From Paractinoplanes deccanensis (GTDB lineage Bacteria; Actinomycetota; Actinomycetes; Mycobacteriales; Micromonosporaceae), in contig NZ_BOMI01000050.1 in assembly GCF_016862115.1 (NCBI RefSeq), forward strand, positions 55,658 to 119,657: a stretch of 64,000 bases of DNA. The letters are read 5' to 3'. A model generated the notes under the pieces. That model did not search any database and was not told the origin of the DNA. It saw only the letters and a program-made list of their open reading frames with translations. The position numbers and the translations under genes were made by a program. Shown one piece after another: positions 24,266-32,054 of this stretch. Within the stretch, counting starts at the first letter, position 1, and the number at the start of each line of letters is the position of its first letter.

Positions 24266-26397
24266 GCTGGTCGGCACGATGGCGCGGGCTGAATGCCACA
24301 TCGGCACAGGGCGGAGGAGGAGGCGTGACGCTGTACGCGGGCGAGGCCGACCTGGTCGAGCGTCTCGCCACCCTGTTGCGCTCTGGTGCCAAGAAATGCG
24401 TGCCCTTGCTGGGCAGCGGCGTCACCCGCCCGACGATGCCGGACACCGAGACTATCCTCGGCCTGGCCGACGAGTACGCCCGCCAACAGCGAAACGACGA
24501 CCTCGTGCGGAGCCTGGACCAGATCCGGGCCGAGGCAGGCAAGAGCATCGCCCAGCGCTACCAGGAGTACCGGAACGCGTTCGCCGGTTGGCTCGGACCT
24601 GACAAGTTCGACATCATCGTTCAGCGAGCGGTCCTGCACGCCTACCGCCCGTCGGAAGATCTCGCGGCATGGGCGGACCGCGCCCCATGGCAACTGATCG
24701 ACCTGGCGACCGCACGGCGCATCGAACTCGACGACCAGGCCTGGTCGCTGACGGACGCGACAACGGCCATCGGCCGGCTCGTCACCTGGCGACCACACCG
24801 GTTCGGACACCAGATCCTCACCACGAACGTGGACCCCACGCTCGAGATAGCGATCGGTCGGGCCGGCGGGCACTTCACCACGTTGGTGCCGGGCAACAAC
24901 GGCGCGGTGGTTTCCCTGGTGACCGACCCCGGGCCGATCAACATCGTTCATCTGCACGGGTACTGGCGTCCGCTGCGCGAGGACGACAGTCCGTTGCACG
25001 ATCCCCGGCGACTCGCCCGCACGTCGCACGCCTTCCGCAGCCAGTTGCGGGAGCTCCTGCGGGAGTCGGTCGTCTGCGTTCTCGGCTACGGCGGCGCGGA
25101 TCAGGTCATCGTCGACACGCTGCGGGCGATGCTGGCCGACAACGAGATCGAGCTGCTGTGGGCGATACGGGAATCCGCTCCCTCACCCGATTCGCCCATC
25201 CACACCTGGGAGGGCTCGGGGGCCGGCCTCTATTCCGGCGTGGACGTGAACACGCTCCTGCCCGCCGTCGTTGAGCGGCTCGGCATCCGCCGCGGGTTCA
25301 CGCCCGCGCCTGCCCAACCACCCGCGACGATCACGCGGGTCTCCCGTCGCGTGCCGCAACCGGAACTGGTCAAGGCCATCGGCGCGCTACCGCTACGCCG
25401 ACCCCCACAGGACGTCAGCGAACTGCTGCGCCAACTCGTCCAACGGTTCGGCTGGCGACTGGAGCCCCCGCGCTCCGCACCCGCGCCGACGCTGTTGTTC
25501 TGGCCGGTCCGGCTGCGGCGCCCCTCGCTCATCCACATGGTCCAGGCGCTCGCCGCCGCCGCCATGTCCACGCATGGCGTGCGGGTTGTGCTCTCTCTCG
25601 ATGACTTCGGGGTGCAGAGAAAGGCCTTCGAGCTGTTCGCCGCCCGCGCCCGGGAATGGTTCAGCCTGATCCCCGGGGCCGAACTCGCGGAAGTCGTGTC
25701 GCTCCAGGAGGTGCTCGACGCCAGCGACGTGTTCGGCACGGGTCCCGGCGACGCCGACGCGATGGTTCGTCCATTCCGGCCGTGGGCGGTGTTGTACGAG
25801 TACTACGCGGTTTTCCGCCCCTCGCTCTACAGCGTGTTGCGCGCCGCCAAGGCGATCCCCGAGGTGGATCCCGACCGGGCCATCGAGCGCGCTCCCGACA
25901 TCGTCCGGGCGCTGCTCAGCGAGAAGCCGACCCGGCTGCTCACCGCTCCGGAGGTGTGGGCACACCTCCACCAGCTCATGGAGAAACCCTACGCGAAGCA
26001 GACCCTCACCCTGGGCGGTGAGGACGAGCACCGCTTCTGGGCACATTGGCGTGAGGCGTTTCAGCAGAACACACGGCACCTGCACAACCCGAGAATCGTG
26101 AACCTGTCGAACGAGTCGGATCTGATTCACTGCGAGCACTACGACGATCTTCGCGAACAGATCGAGCAGGCGATGCGCTCGGAACGATGGCGCGAGCCGA
26201 ATCGATTCGTGCCTTGGCTGGTACGCAACGCGCTGCTCCTGCCCGCATACCTGCGGTTCGGTACCGGGGTAAACCTCGACGGTCAGCGATTTGACGCTTG
26301 GCAGGACGTCCTGGCGGCGCTGGAGGTCTCGCCCAGCCTCGCCACGCCGCTCGCGATGCGGATATCGTCCGTCTTCCACGGCGGTCAACAGACCTGA
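24262..26397 (+). CDS. SIR2-like NADase with C-terminal aaRS-like domain (putative defence effector)
   Basis: 711 aa from ATG 24262, overlapping the caspase stop (ATGA). The N-terminal SIR2_2-type domain (about 40-330) shows VPLLGSGVTRP, TTNVD with Asn189, IVHLHGYWRPL with catalytic-type His232, and VCVLGYGGADQVI. Residues about 408-700 are separate: FWPVRLRRPSLIHMVQALAA, a LSLDDFG strand and LTLGGEDEHRFWAHW (584-598) follow the order of the HIGH region, DxHA strand and GxDQ/GEDQ motif of TyrRS/TrpRS-type class I synthetases; no KMSKS is evident. SIR2 domains in phage defence deplete NAD+. The synthetase-like reading is my inference from motif order. Confidence 0.75.
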   Translation: MSWSARWRGLNATSAQGGGGGVTLYAGEADLVERLATLLRSGAKKCVPLLGSGVTRPTMPDTETILGLADEYARQQRNDDLVRSLDQIRAEAGKSIAQRYQEYRNAFAGWLGPDKFDIIVQRAVLHAYRPSEDLAAWADRAPWQLIDLATARRIELDDQAWSLTDATTAIGRLVTWRPHRFGHQILTTNVDPTLEIAIGRAGGHFTTLVPGNNGAVVSLVTDPGPINIVHLHGYWRPLREDDSPLHDPRRLARTSHAFRSQLRELLRESVVCVLGYGGADQVIVDTLRAMLADNEIELLWAIRESAPSPDSPIHTWEGSGAGLYSGVDVNTLLPAVVERLGIRRGFTPAPAQPPATITRVSRRVPQPELVKAIGALPLRRPPQDVSELLRQLVQRFGWRLEPPRSAPAPTLLFWPVRLRRPSLIHMVQALAAAAMSTHGVRVVLSLDDFGVQRKAFELFAARAREWFSLIPGAELAEVVSLQEVLDASDVFGTGPGDADAMVRPFRPWAVLYEYYAVFRPSLYSVLRAAKAIPEVDPDRAIERAPDIVRALLSEKPTRLLTAPEVWAHLHQLMEKPYAKQTLTLGGEDEHRFWAHWREAFQQNTRHLHNPRIVNLSNESDLIHCEHYDDLREQIEQAMRSERWREPNRFVPWLVRNALLLPAYLRFGTGVNLDGQRFDAWQDVLAALEVSPSLATPLAMRISSVFHGGQQT

Positions 26398-26451
26398 CGC
26401 CTCGCGGTCCTGGCGCCGGTCCCGTAACCTCGGTGCATGCCACGGAGAGCA

Positions 26452-26485
26452 GTTGTGATCGAGGCGAAGTTGTGATCGAGGCCGA
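26452..26485 (+). repeat. 17-bp tandem duplication of a start region
   Basis: GTTGTGATCGAGGC occurs at 26452 and again at 26469, the 17-bp periods differing only in their last three bases. GGAGAG at 26444-26449 serves the first GTG (26455), which opens a 6-codon reading frame whose TGA (26473-26475) overlaps the second GTG (26472). The second GTG starts the real downstream gene and has GAGG in the repeat 7 nt upstream. Confidence 0.8.
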
Positions 26486-26837
26486 GAAGTGGGCGGCCGA
26501 CACCGACCAGCTCTTGGCCGAGTGTCAGTCGCTGCTGGGCCGGGAACTCACCTCTTACGTGGGCGGCGGCCGCAATCCGTGCCACGCGGTCAGATGGCTC
26601 GATGTGAACCATTCCACTGCCGTGCTGGCGCGCGATCGCCTGGAGATCGCCCTCAAGATCGCTGGGCTGATACCCGGTCGGCAGGGTGCCGCGCGAATGC
26701 GATCGTGGCTGCGTGACCGACACGACGAACTCGATGGGTTGAGGGCGGCCACCGTCCTGCGCGAATCGCAAGATCGGCAGCGATGGCACCAGGTCCGCGG
26801 GCTCGCCGAGGCCTACGCCAGGTCCGATCATTCCTGA
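26472..26837 (+). CDS. Small helical protein of the conflict island, unknown function
   Basis: 121 aa from GTG 26472. Highly charged and predicted mostly helical: EAEKWAADTDQLLAECQSLL, LARDRLEIALKIAGLIPGRQ, and RSWLRDRHDELDGLRAATVL. I do not recognise the family. It lies 74 bp after the SIR2-like gene in the same direction and probably belongs to the same system, perhaps as a regulatory partner or immunity factor (inference). Its translation start is unusual because of the tandem duplication, which leaves a tiny upstream reading frame coupled to it by a GTGA overlap. It overlaps the convergent radical SAM gene by 10 bp. Confidence 0.6.
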   Translation: MIEAEKWAADTDQLLAECQSLLGRELTSYVGGGRNPCHAVRWLDVNHSTAVLARDRLEIALKIAGLIPGRQGAARMRSWLRDRHDELDGLRAATVLRESQDRQRWHQVRGLAEAYARSDHS

Positions 26838-28018
26838 GCCGCCCGGTCGCCATGTCGGCCGAGAGTCGCCGGGCGGCGCATCAGATACCGATCGGCGTGC
26901 GCCGCAAGGTCGATGGTGGCGCGGAAGGCCTTTTCGATTTCCGATGCACTGCTCTCCGCCGAACCGATCTTGACCTTGCCCATCGCGCCGCCCCGTTCGG
27001 CATAGAGGTCACCCCGATTGTTGACCAGGATCACCGCATTCGGCTGCTGGTCGGTGCGGGTGATCCGCACATGGACGGGTGATCCCTCGAGGCGGAGGCG
27101 GTCGACGGTTGCCGGTAGCCGGGCAAGGGACTCGCCCGACGGCCGGAGTCGCCGGCTTCTCGGTTGGGCCCCCCTTCCGGCGTTCACCATGACGTGCAAC
27201 GCCCAATGCCGGACCCCCAGGTCGACCAGCAGGTCGTGCAGCCTGAGAAGCTCGGCCTCGTGTTCGTTGCGGCTCGTGACCACGGTCTGCACGGTTGTCC
27301 GCACGTCCGCCCGACGTGCTCGCCTGATCGTTTCCAGGGCTTGCGCGTGGCTGCTTGTTCCCAGCGGCAGGTGACGCCGGTCTATCGGCCGAACCTCATC
27401 GTTCGGCGAGGCGCTCGCCGCATCCAACGACACCCTCAGGTGCACGTTGTGCGCCTTCATGGCGGGAAGCAGCGGGCCGATGTCACCGGCGCCGGAGGTG
27501 TCGAGCACCAGCGCCTTACTTTCGGCCAGTCGCTCGATGACGTGGATGGCCCGATCCGGGCGGACGATCGGATCACCGCCGGTGATCACCGCCACCATCG
27601 CCGGAACGAGCTCGGCCGTCCGCACGATCCGGTCGAGATCGTCGTCCGACTCACCCGCCCGGAACGGCCCCATGAGGTCGTCGGCATGGCAGTAGCGGCA
27701 CCGAAGCGGGCAGTACGCGGTGACGAGGCAATTGACGACCATGGGGCGATCCGGTATCGGGCGCTGCGCGAACTCCCCGACGAACGAGCTCTCCCCATGC
27801 CCCGCCGGCGCCGGACAAGTCGGCTGCGTGAAGCTCCGCATCGCCCGGAAGCTTTTCGTGTCCATGGCGTAGAACCGGTCGCACTCCCTCGAGTACGCCA
27901 GGCCGCCGAAGCGTTCGGGCCGGAAGACGCCGCCGGCGCCGACGATGGATTCCCCGTCGAGCCGTAACGGGGCCAGCTCGGCCGGCGGGCCCTCGGCCGG
28001 TGTCGCTTCGGCGCTCAC
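26828..28018 (-). CDS. Radical SAM protein
   Basis: 396 aa from the GTG at 28018, with a strong AGGAGG 10 nt upstream. The cluster motif is MVVNCLVTAYCPLRCRYCHADD (CxxxCxxC, shown within 20 residues as YCPLRCRYCHADD), and a TIM-barrel with VAVITGGDPIVRPDRA (GGDP-type SAM motif) and VHLRVSLDAASASPNDEV follows. No C-terminal SPASM/Twitch Cys cluster is visible, so it lacks the auxiliary clusters typical of peptide maturases. Substrate unknown; it is convergent with the conflict genes and may or may not belong to them. No precursor peptide gene was found next to it. Confidence 0.8.
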   Translation of the reverse strand: MSAEATPAEGPPAELAPLRLDGESIVGAGGVFRPERFGGLAYSRECDRFYAMDTKSFRAMRSFTQPTCPAPAGHGESSFVGEFAQRPIPDRPMVVNCLVTAYCPLRCRYCHADDLMGPFRAGESDDDLDRIVRTAELVPAMVAVITGGDPIVRPDRAIHVIERLAESKALVLDTSGAGDIGPLLPAMKAHNVHLRVSLDAASASPNDEVRPIDRRHLPLGTSSHAQALETIRRARRADVRTTVQTVVTSRNEHEAELLRLHDLLVDLGVRHWALHVMVNAGRGAQPRSRRLRPSGESLARLPATVDRLRLEGSPVHVRITRTDQQPNAVILVNNRGDLYAERGGAMGKVKIGSAESSASEIEKAFRATIDLAAHADRYLMRRPATLGRHGDRAAQE

Positions 28019-28583
28019 CTGATGCCTACCTCCTACATCCTTCGATCACCGAGGGGCCGTTACCCGAGAGGCACGTGCTCACTGGTCGATCGCTGGCTTG
28101 CCGGCTGCGGCGCCGCGATGAGCACGAGGCAGCCTAGGACACGAAGCCCTTGCCTGGGGGGCGAAACGCCGGATCCGGGCCCATCCGCGCGGCGGTCGGC
28201 CAGAACGCCGGCATGACAGCTTGCGGCACGGGTGAGCAACGAGCCAGGCCCCGATCGGCAACGGGCTTCTTGCCCTTCGCGCCGGCCGAGGACGCGTGTG
28301 AAGGACGCTGCATCATGCGTCGGTCAACGACTCGGCCAAAGGGGGGTACAGAGGGCTGCGATCTTGCGGGCACCGCGCGGCGGGCCGTCATCGGCACTAC
28401 GGGGTGTCGGCACTGGCGGCCACGGTCTCCTGCTCGGTCACGCCGTGCGCTGCCACCCTCCACCGCGGCCGCAGCGGCGACCGGGGCCTTGTTGCGGCAC
28501 GTCGTCGAACTCCTCAGAGCGAGATGAACCTACCGGTAGGCCGAGTGCCTGCACCCGGCCTACCGGTTCGCGTCCGGTGAAGG
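28019..28583. other. Intergenic region without a convincing gene
   Basis: About 565 bp between the radical SAM start and the ABC operon stop. The short open frames here are Arg/Pro-rich, overlap on both strands and lack good ribosome-binding sites. I looked specifically for a small precursor peptide upstream of the radical SAM gene and saw none I could defend. The right end holds a strong hairpin (28532-28567). Confidence 0.5.
28532..28567 (-). terminator. Hairpin terminator of the ABC transporter operon
   Basis: ACCGGTAGGCCG (28532-28543) pairs perfectly with CGGCCTACCGGT (28556-28567). Inside, GTGC-CT-GCAC extends the stem past one mismatch, giving about 16 paired positions. It lies 16 nt after the stop of the last leftward ABC gene. 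There is no T-run, as is common for actinobacterial terminators. Confidence 0.65.
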
Positions 28584-29297
28584 TCAGCTCGTCTCGCCGG
28601 CCATGCTGAACGAGCCCAGCCGGTTGATCGCGTAGAGCGTGCCGCCGACCGCGAAGATCGCGCTCATCACCACGGCGACCGGCAGCGACACCTTGCCGTC
28701 GAGGATCGCGCTCGGGGCGATCTTGTCGGCGATGCCGATGACGTACTGCTCGATGGAGAGGACCCGGGTGCCGCTGACGAAGCGGCCCAGCAGCCCCTCC
28801 CACACCAGGATGTAGGCGAGCCCGACCAGCACCGGCCGGCGCGTCAGCAGGCTGAGGAGCAGGAACAGGGCCGAGTACGCGAGCGCGCCGGCCACCGCGC
28901 CGACGGCCAGCGCGAGGCCGAACCGCACCGACTCGGCGAGCGCGCCCACCACGAAGAGCGGCACCGCCGCGGTCACCGCGGTGACCCCGGCCGCCACCAG
29001 CATCTTGGCCAGGATGATGTCGCGGCGGGGCAGTGGCTTGGTGAGGATGTGGATGATCGTGCCGTCGTCGACCTCGGAGCCGAGCACCCCGGTGCCGACG
29101 ATCAGGGCCGTCACCGGGAGCACCACGGCGAGGCCCAGCCCGACCACGACCGGCTGGCCCCAGTCGGCGGGGCTCACGTCGTACGCCTCGCAGATCAGCG
29201 CGAGGCCGACGAGCAGCAGGGGAAGCGGCAGCAGGAGCAGCGCCCGGCGGCGGCCGAACAGGCCGCGGGCGGTGATGTAGGCGACCGTGGACATCAT
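28584..29297 (-). CDS. ABC transporter permease (second, DUF-type ABC-2)
   Basis: 237 aa, six hydrophobic segments including ALLLLPLPLLLVGLALICEA and AVVLPVTALIVGTGVLGSEV. DDGTIIHILTKPLPRRDIIL is the ABC-2 permease signature (GTI...L..P..R). The ATG at 29297 overlaps the ATPase stop (ATGA). It is the final gene of the four-gene operon and pairs with the ATPase at 29294-30205. Confidence 0.88.
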   Translation of the reverse strand: MMSTVAYITARGLFGRRRALLLLPLPLLLVGLALICEAYDVSPADWGQPVVVGLGLAVVLPVTALIVGTGVLGSEVDDGTIIHILTKPLPRRDIILAKMLVAAGVTAVTAAVPLFVVGALAESVRFGLALAVGAVAGALAYSALFLLLSLLTRRPVLVGLAYILVWEGLLGRFVSGTRVLSIEQYVIGIADKIAPSAILDGKVSLPVAVVMSAIFAVGGTLYAINRLGSFSMAGETS

Positions 29298-30205
29298 GCC
29301 TCCAGCAGGTAGGAGAAGACGCTCTCCAGCGACTCGTCGGACGGCAGCAGCTTGCGCAGCCGGATGCCCTCGCCGAGGGCGATGCGCGGCAGCGCGCGGG
29401 TGAAGGTGCCGTAGTCGGAGGCGCGCACGGTCAGCCCGCTCGCCTCGATCTCGACGCCGCTCACCGACTTCTCCCCGATCAGGGCGACCGCGAGCCGCCG
29501 GTCGTCGGAGCTCTGCACGGCGAACACGTGCGGCCGGTTGGTCATCAGCCGGCGGATCCGCCGGTAGTCGCCGGAGGCCGCGAGCCGGCCCGCCACGATC
29601 ACCTGGACGAGGCCGGAGAGCTGCTCGACCTCCTCGAGGATGTGTGAGCTGAACAGGATCGTGTGGCCCTGGTCGCCGAGCTGGTGCAGCAGCTCCATCA
29701 TGTGCATGCGCTGCCGCGGGTCCATGCCGTTGAACGGCTCGTCGAGCAGCAGCACCCGCGGCTCGTGCACCAGGGCGGCGGCGACCCGGGTGCGCTGGCG
29801 CATGCCCTTGGAGAAGGTGTCGATCCGCCGGTCCTGGGCGCCGGTCATCTCGACCAGCTCCAGCGCGCGCTGGGCGGCGCCGGCCGGGTCGGGCAGCTTC
29901 TGCATCTTGGCGCAGGCCGTCACGAACTCGCGGGCGGTGAGGAAGCCGTGCACCGCCTCGCGCTCGGCCACCAGGCCCAGCTCGCGGTAGATGCCCGGGT
30001 TGCGCCAGGTGGGGGAGCCGTCGATGGTGACGGCGCCCTTCGACGGCGCGAGGAAGCCGGCCATCATGTGCAGCACCGTGGTCTTGCCGGCGCCGTTCGG
30101 GCCGAGCAGGCCGGTCACCCCCGGCTGGAGGGTCATGCTGACGTCGTTGACCGCGACCACGTTGCCGTACCAGCGCGAGACGTTCCGAAGCTCGACGGTG
30201 CTCAC
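29294..30205 (-). CDS. ABC transporter ATP-binding protein (second)
   Basis: 303 aa from the GTG at 30205, which overlaps the preceding permease stop (GTGA). Walker A GPNGAGKTTVLH, signature FSKGMRQRTRVAAAL (LSGGQ degenerate to FSKGM, usual for ABC-2 drug or lipid exporters), Walker B VLLLDEPFNGMDP and the switch His in ILFSSHILEEVE. The C-terminal about 80 residues are an accessory domain of this exporter type. It energises export together with the ABC-2 permeases on each side. Confidence 0.95.
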   Translation of the reverse strand: MSTVELRNVSRWYGNVVAVNDVSMTLQPGVTGLLGPNGAGKTTVLHMMAGFLAPSKGAVTIDGSPTWRNPGIYRELGLVAEREAVHGFLTAREFVTACAKMQKLPDPAGAAQRALELVEMTGAQDRRIDTFSKGMRQRTRVAAALVHEPRVLLLDEPFNGMDPRQRMHMMELLHQLGDQGHTILFSSHILEEVEQLSGLVQVIVAGRLAASGDYRRIRRLMTNRPHVFAVQSSDDRRLAVALIGEKSVSGVEIEASGLTVRASDYGTFTRALPRIALGEGIRLRKLLPSDESLESVFSYLLEA

Positions 30206-31068
30206 AGGGAGGCCACCTTCCGGTAGCGGGCCAGCAACAGCAGCAGGGCGACGGCGACCAGGCAGAACGCCTCGATGCCGTAGATCGGGCCGAAGCGGCC
30301 CACGTCCAGGCCGAGGTCCACACCGTCGGCCAGCCAGATGTAGACGCCGTTGATCAGCGACATCGGGCTGACCAGGCCGGCCAGGTCCTGCGCCGTCTCC
30401 GACGGCAGGATGCTGAGCACGCCGACCACCGGGGTGGTCATCAGGAAGAAGGCGACGATGCCACCGGCGGCGAACGCCCGCTTGCCGGTCAGCGAGGCGA
30501 TCAGCAGGCTGATCGAGGCGAAGAGCACGGCCCAGAGCAGGCTGTACGCCCAGCCCGGCAGCAGCGCGCCGTAGAACTCCTCCCACACCTTGCCGATCCC
30601 GCCGTCGAGCGTGAACGCGGCGGTCAAGAACATGATCAGCTGCGGCACGCCGAGCAGCAGGAAGACCGCGGTGACCAGCGAGGCGACCTTCGCGCCCACG
30701 TAGTCGGCGGCGCGCAGCGGCCGGCTGAAGTAGAGCGGCAGCACCCCGGCGCGCATGTCCCGCGACATCAGCTCGGGCGCGACGATCGCGACGAAGAAGA
30801 TGATCAGCCAGCTGATCGTGCTGTCGAACTCGAAGTAGTCGAACAGGATCACGTCGAACTGTGCCCGGGCCGCCGCGTTGATGACCGCGACCAGCAGCAC
30901 GATGCCGACCACCAGCCACGGGAAGATCTTGGCCTTGATCGAGCGGCCCAGCCCGAACGAGGCCCGCAGCCCGTGCTGGTAGAGCGCGCCGAACACCGCG
31001 GCGCGGCCCAGGCGGGGCCCCTCGTACCGCTGGTATCCGATGTCGTGAATGACGCCGGCGTCAGACAT
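30202..31068 (-). CDS. ABC-2 type permease (first)
   Basis: 288 aa with six membrane segments. It starts HDIGYQRYEGPRLGR, a cytoplasmic N-terminus typical of actinobacterial ABC-2 permeases paired with such ATPases, and has FVAIVAPELMSRDMRAGVLP, the ABC-2 cytoplasmic loop. It overlaps the upstream ATPase by 8 bp. Confidence 0.88.
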   Translation of the reverse strand: MSDAGVIHDIGYQRYEGPRLGRAAVFGALYQHGLRASFGLGRSIKAKIFPWLVVGIVLLVAVINAAARAQFDVILFDYFEFDSTISWLIIFFVAIVAPELMSRDMRAGVLPLYFSRPLRAADYVGAKVASLVTAVFLLLGVPQLIMFLTAAFTLDGGIGKVWEEFYGALLPGWAYSLLWAVLFASISLLIASLTGKRAFAAGGIVAFFLMTTPVVGVLSILPSETAQDLAGLVSPMSLINGVYIWLADGVDLGLDVGRFGPIYGIEAFCLVAVALLLLLARYRKVASL

Positions 31069-31975
31069 CGGCCGTCTCCTTCGTCGTGAAGAGCTCGGCC
31101 ACCCGGTGGCGTCGCTGGTCCAGGCGGTGCAGCGGCAGGTCGAGCTCGGCGACCGCGCGCAGGATCTCGTCGTACGAGCTCTCCGACTCGAGCGGCACCA
31201 GCAGCTGGCGGCCCTCGCGGGTGACGGCGAGCTGGAGCTGGGTCAGCGCGTCGAAAAGCTCGTCGATGCCCTCGGAGACCTCGACCGCGAGCACGTCGGA
31301 GGCCGCCGTCATCGCGGAGATCCGGTCGGCGCGCAGCAGCCGGCCGCCCTCGATCGCGATGAGCGAGTCGCAGATGCGCTCGACCTCGCCGAGCAGGTGC
31401 GAGCAGACGACCACCGAGATGCCGAACTCGGTGCCGATGCGGTGCACCAGGGTGAGCATGGCGTCGCGGCCGGCCGGGTCGAGACCGTTCGTCGGCTCGT
31501 CCAGCAGCAGCAGGTCGGGGTCGTGCACGAGCGCCTGGGCCAGCTTGACCCGCTGCTTCATGCCCGTGGAGTAGCCGCCGATCTGCCGGTAGCGCTCCTC
31601 GTAGAGCCCGACGTGCCGCAGCGCCTCGGAGGCCCGCTCCCGCGCGGCCGTCCTGGGCAGCCCGCTGAGCCGGCCCAGGTGCGTGACGAACTCCGCCGCC
31701 GACACGTCCGGCGGCAGGCAGTCGTTCTCGGGCATGTAGCCGACCCGCGCCCGCACCTGATCGGTCTGCACGACCGGATCGAGGCCGAACACCCGCACGC
31801 TCCCGTCGCTGGGCGCGATCAACCCCAGCATGATCTTGATGAACGTGCTCTTCCCGGCGCCGTTGGCACCCACCAGCCCGATGACGCCCGCCTCGACGTC
31901 GACGGTGAGGTCGCTGAGCGCGGTCACCCCGCCGCCGTATGTCTTCGTCAATGACTGTGTCGCGATGATGGTCAC
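31061..31975 (-). CDS. ABC transporter ATP-binding protein (first)
   Basis: 304 aa from the GTG at 31975; the TACGCT box 6 nt upstream argues for a leaderless transcript and against the longer reading to 32032. Walker A GANGAGKSTFIK, Q-loop region YMPENDCLPPDVSA, signature YSTGMKQRVKLAQAL, Walker B LLLLDEPTNGLDP and the switch His in VVVCSHLLGEVE. First gene of an operon ATPase-permease-ATPase-permease, so either two transporters or one heteromeric exporter. Substrate unknown. Confidence 0.93.
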   Translation of the reverse strand: MTIIATQSLTKTYGGGVTALSDLTVDVEAGVIGLVGANGAGKSTFIKIMLGLIAPSDGSVRVFGLDPVVQTDQVRARVGYMPENDCLPPDVSAAEFVTHLGRLSGLPRTAARERASEALRHVGLYEERYRQIGGYSTGMKQRVKLAQALVHDPDLLLLDEPTNGLDPAGRDAMLTLVHRIGTEFGISVVVCSHLLGEVERICDSLIAIEGGRLLRADRISAMTAASDVLAVEVSEGIDELFDALTQLQLAVTREGRQLLVPLESESSYDEILRAVAELDLPLHRLDQRRHRVAELFTTKETADV

Positions 31976-31981
31976 GCGCTC

Positions 31982-32018
31982 AGCGTAGGAAGCGGGCGCA
32001 TCCACCGGATCCGGTGGA
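31982..32018 (-). promoter_or_regulatory. ABC operon promoter with an 18-bp perfect palindrome
   Basis: TCCACCGGATCCGGTGGA (32001-32018) is a perfect palindrome. On the gene strand it ends 13 bp before the TACGCT -10 box (31982-31987), so it covers the place of a -35 box. A repressor bound there would block transcription, fitting an inducible exporter. No cognate regulator is adjacent. Confidence 0.6.
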
Positions 32019-32047
32019 ACCCTGAGAGCCACTACAGGGTCTCTCAG
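32019..32047 (-). terminator. Two overlapping, mutually exclusive small hairpins after the SDR gene
   Basis: ACCCTG (32019-32024)/CAGGGT (32035-32040) and CTGAGAG (32022-32028)/CTCTCAG (32041-32047) share bases, so only one stem can form at a time. They lie between the SDR stop and the ABC palindrome. They could terminate the SDR transcript or form a conditional switch (inference). Confidence 0.35.
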
Positions 32048-32054
32048 CTCGCTC

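Noticed and set aside
26828..28018. Prokaryotic viperin or FxsB-type peptide maturase
   Set aside because: The cysteine motif context differs from viperin, and the protein is too short and lacks the domains of FxsB; no FxSxx peptide is nearby.
28134..28527. Small open frames as a RiPP precursor for the radical SAM enzyme
   Set aside because: Arg/Pro-rich, no ribosome-binding site, no leader/core pattern, overlapping frames on both strands.
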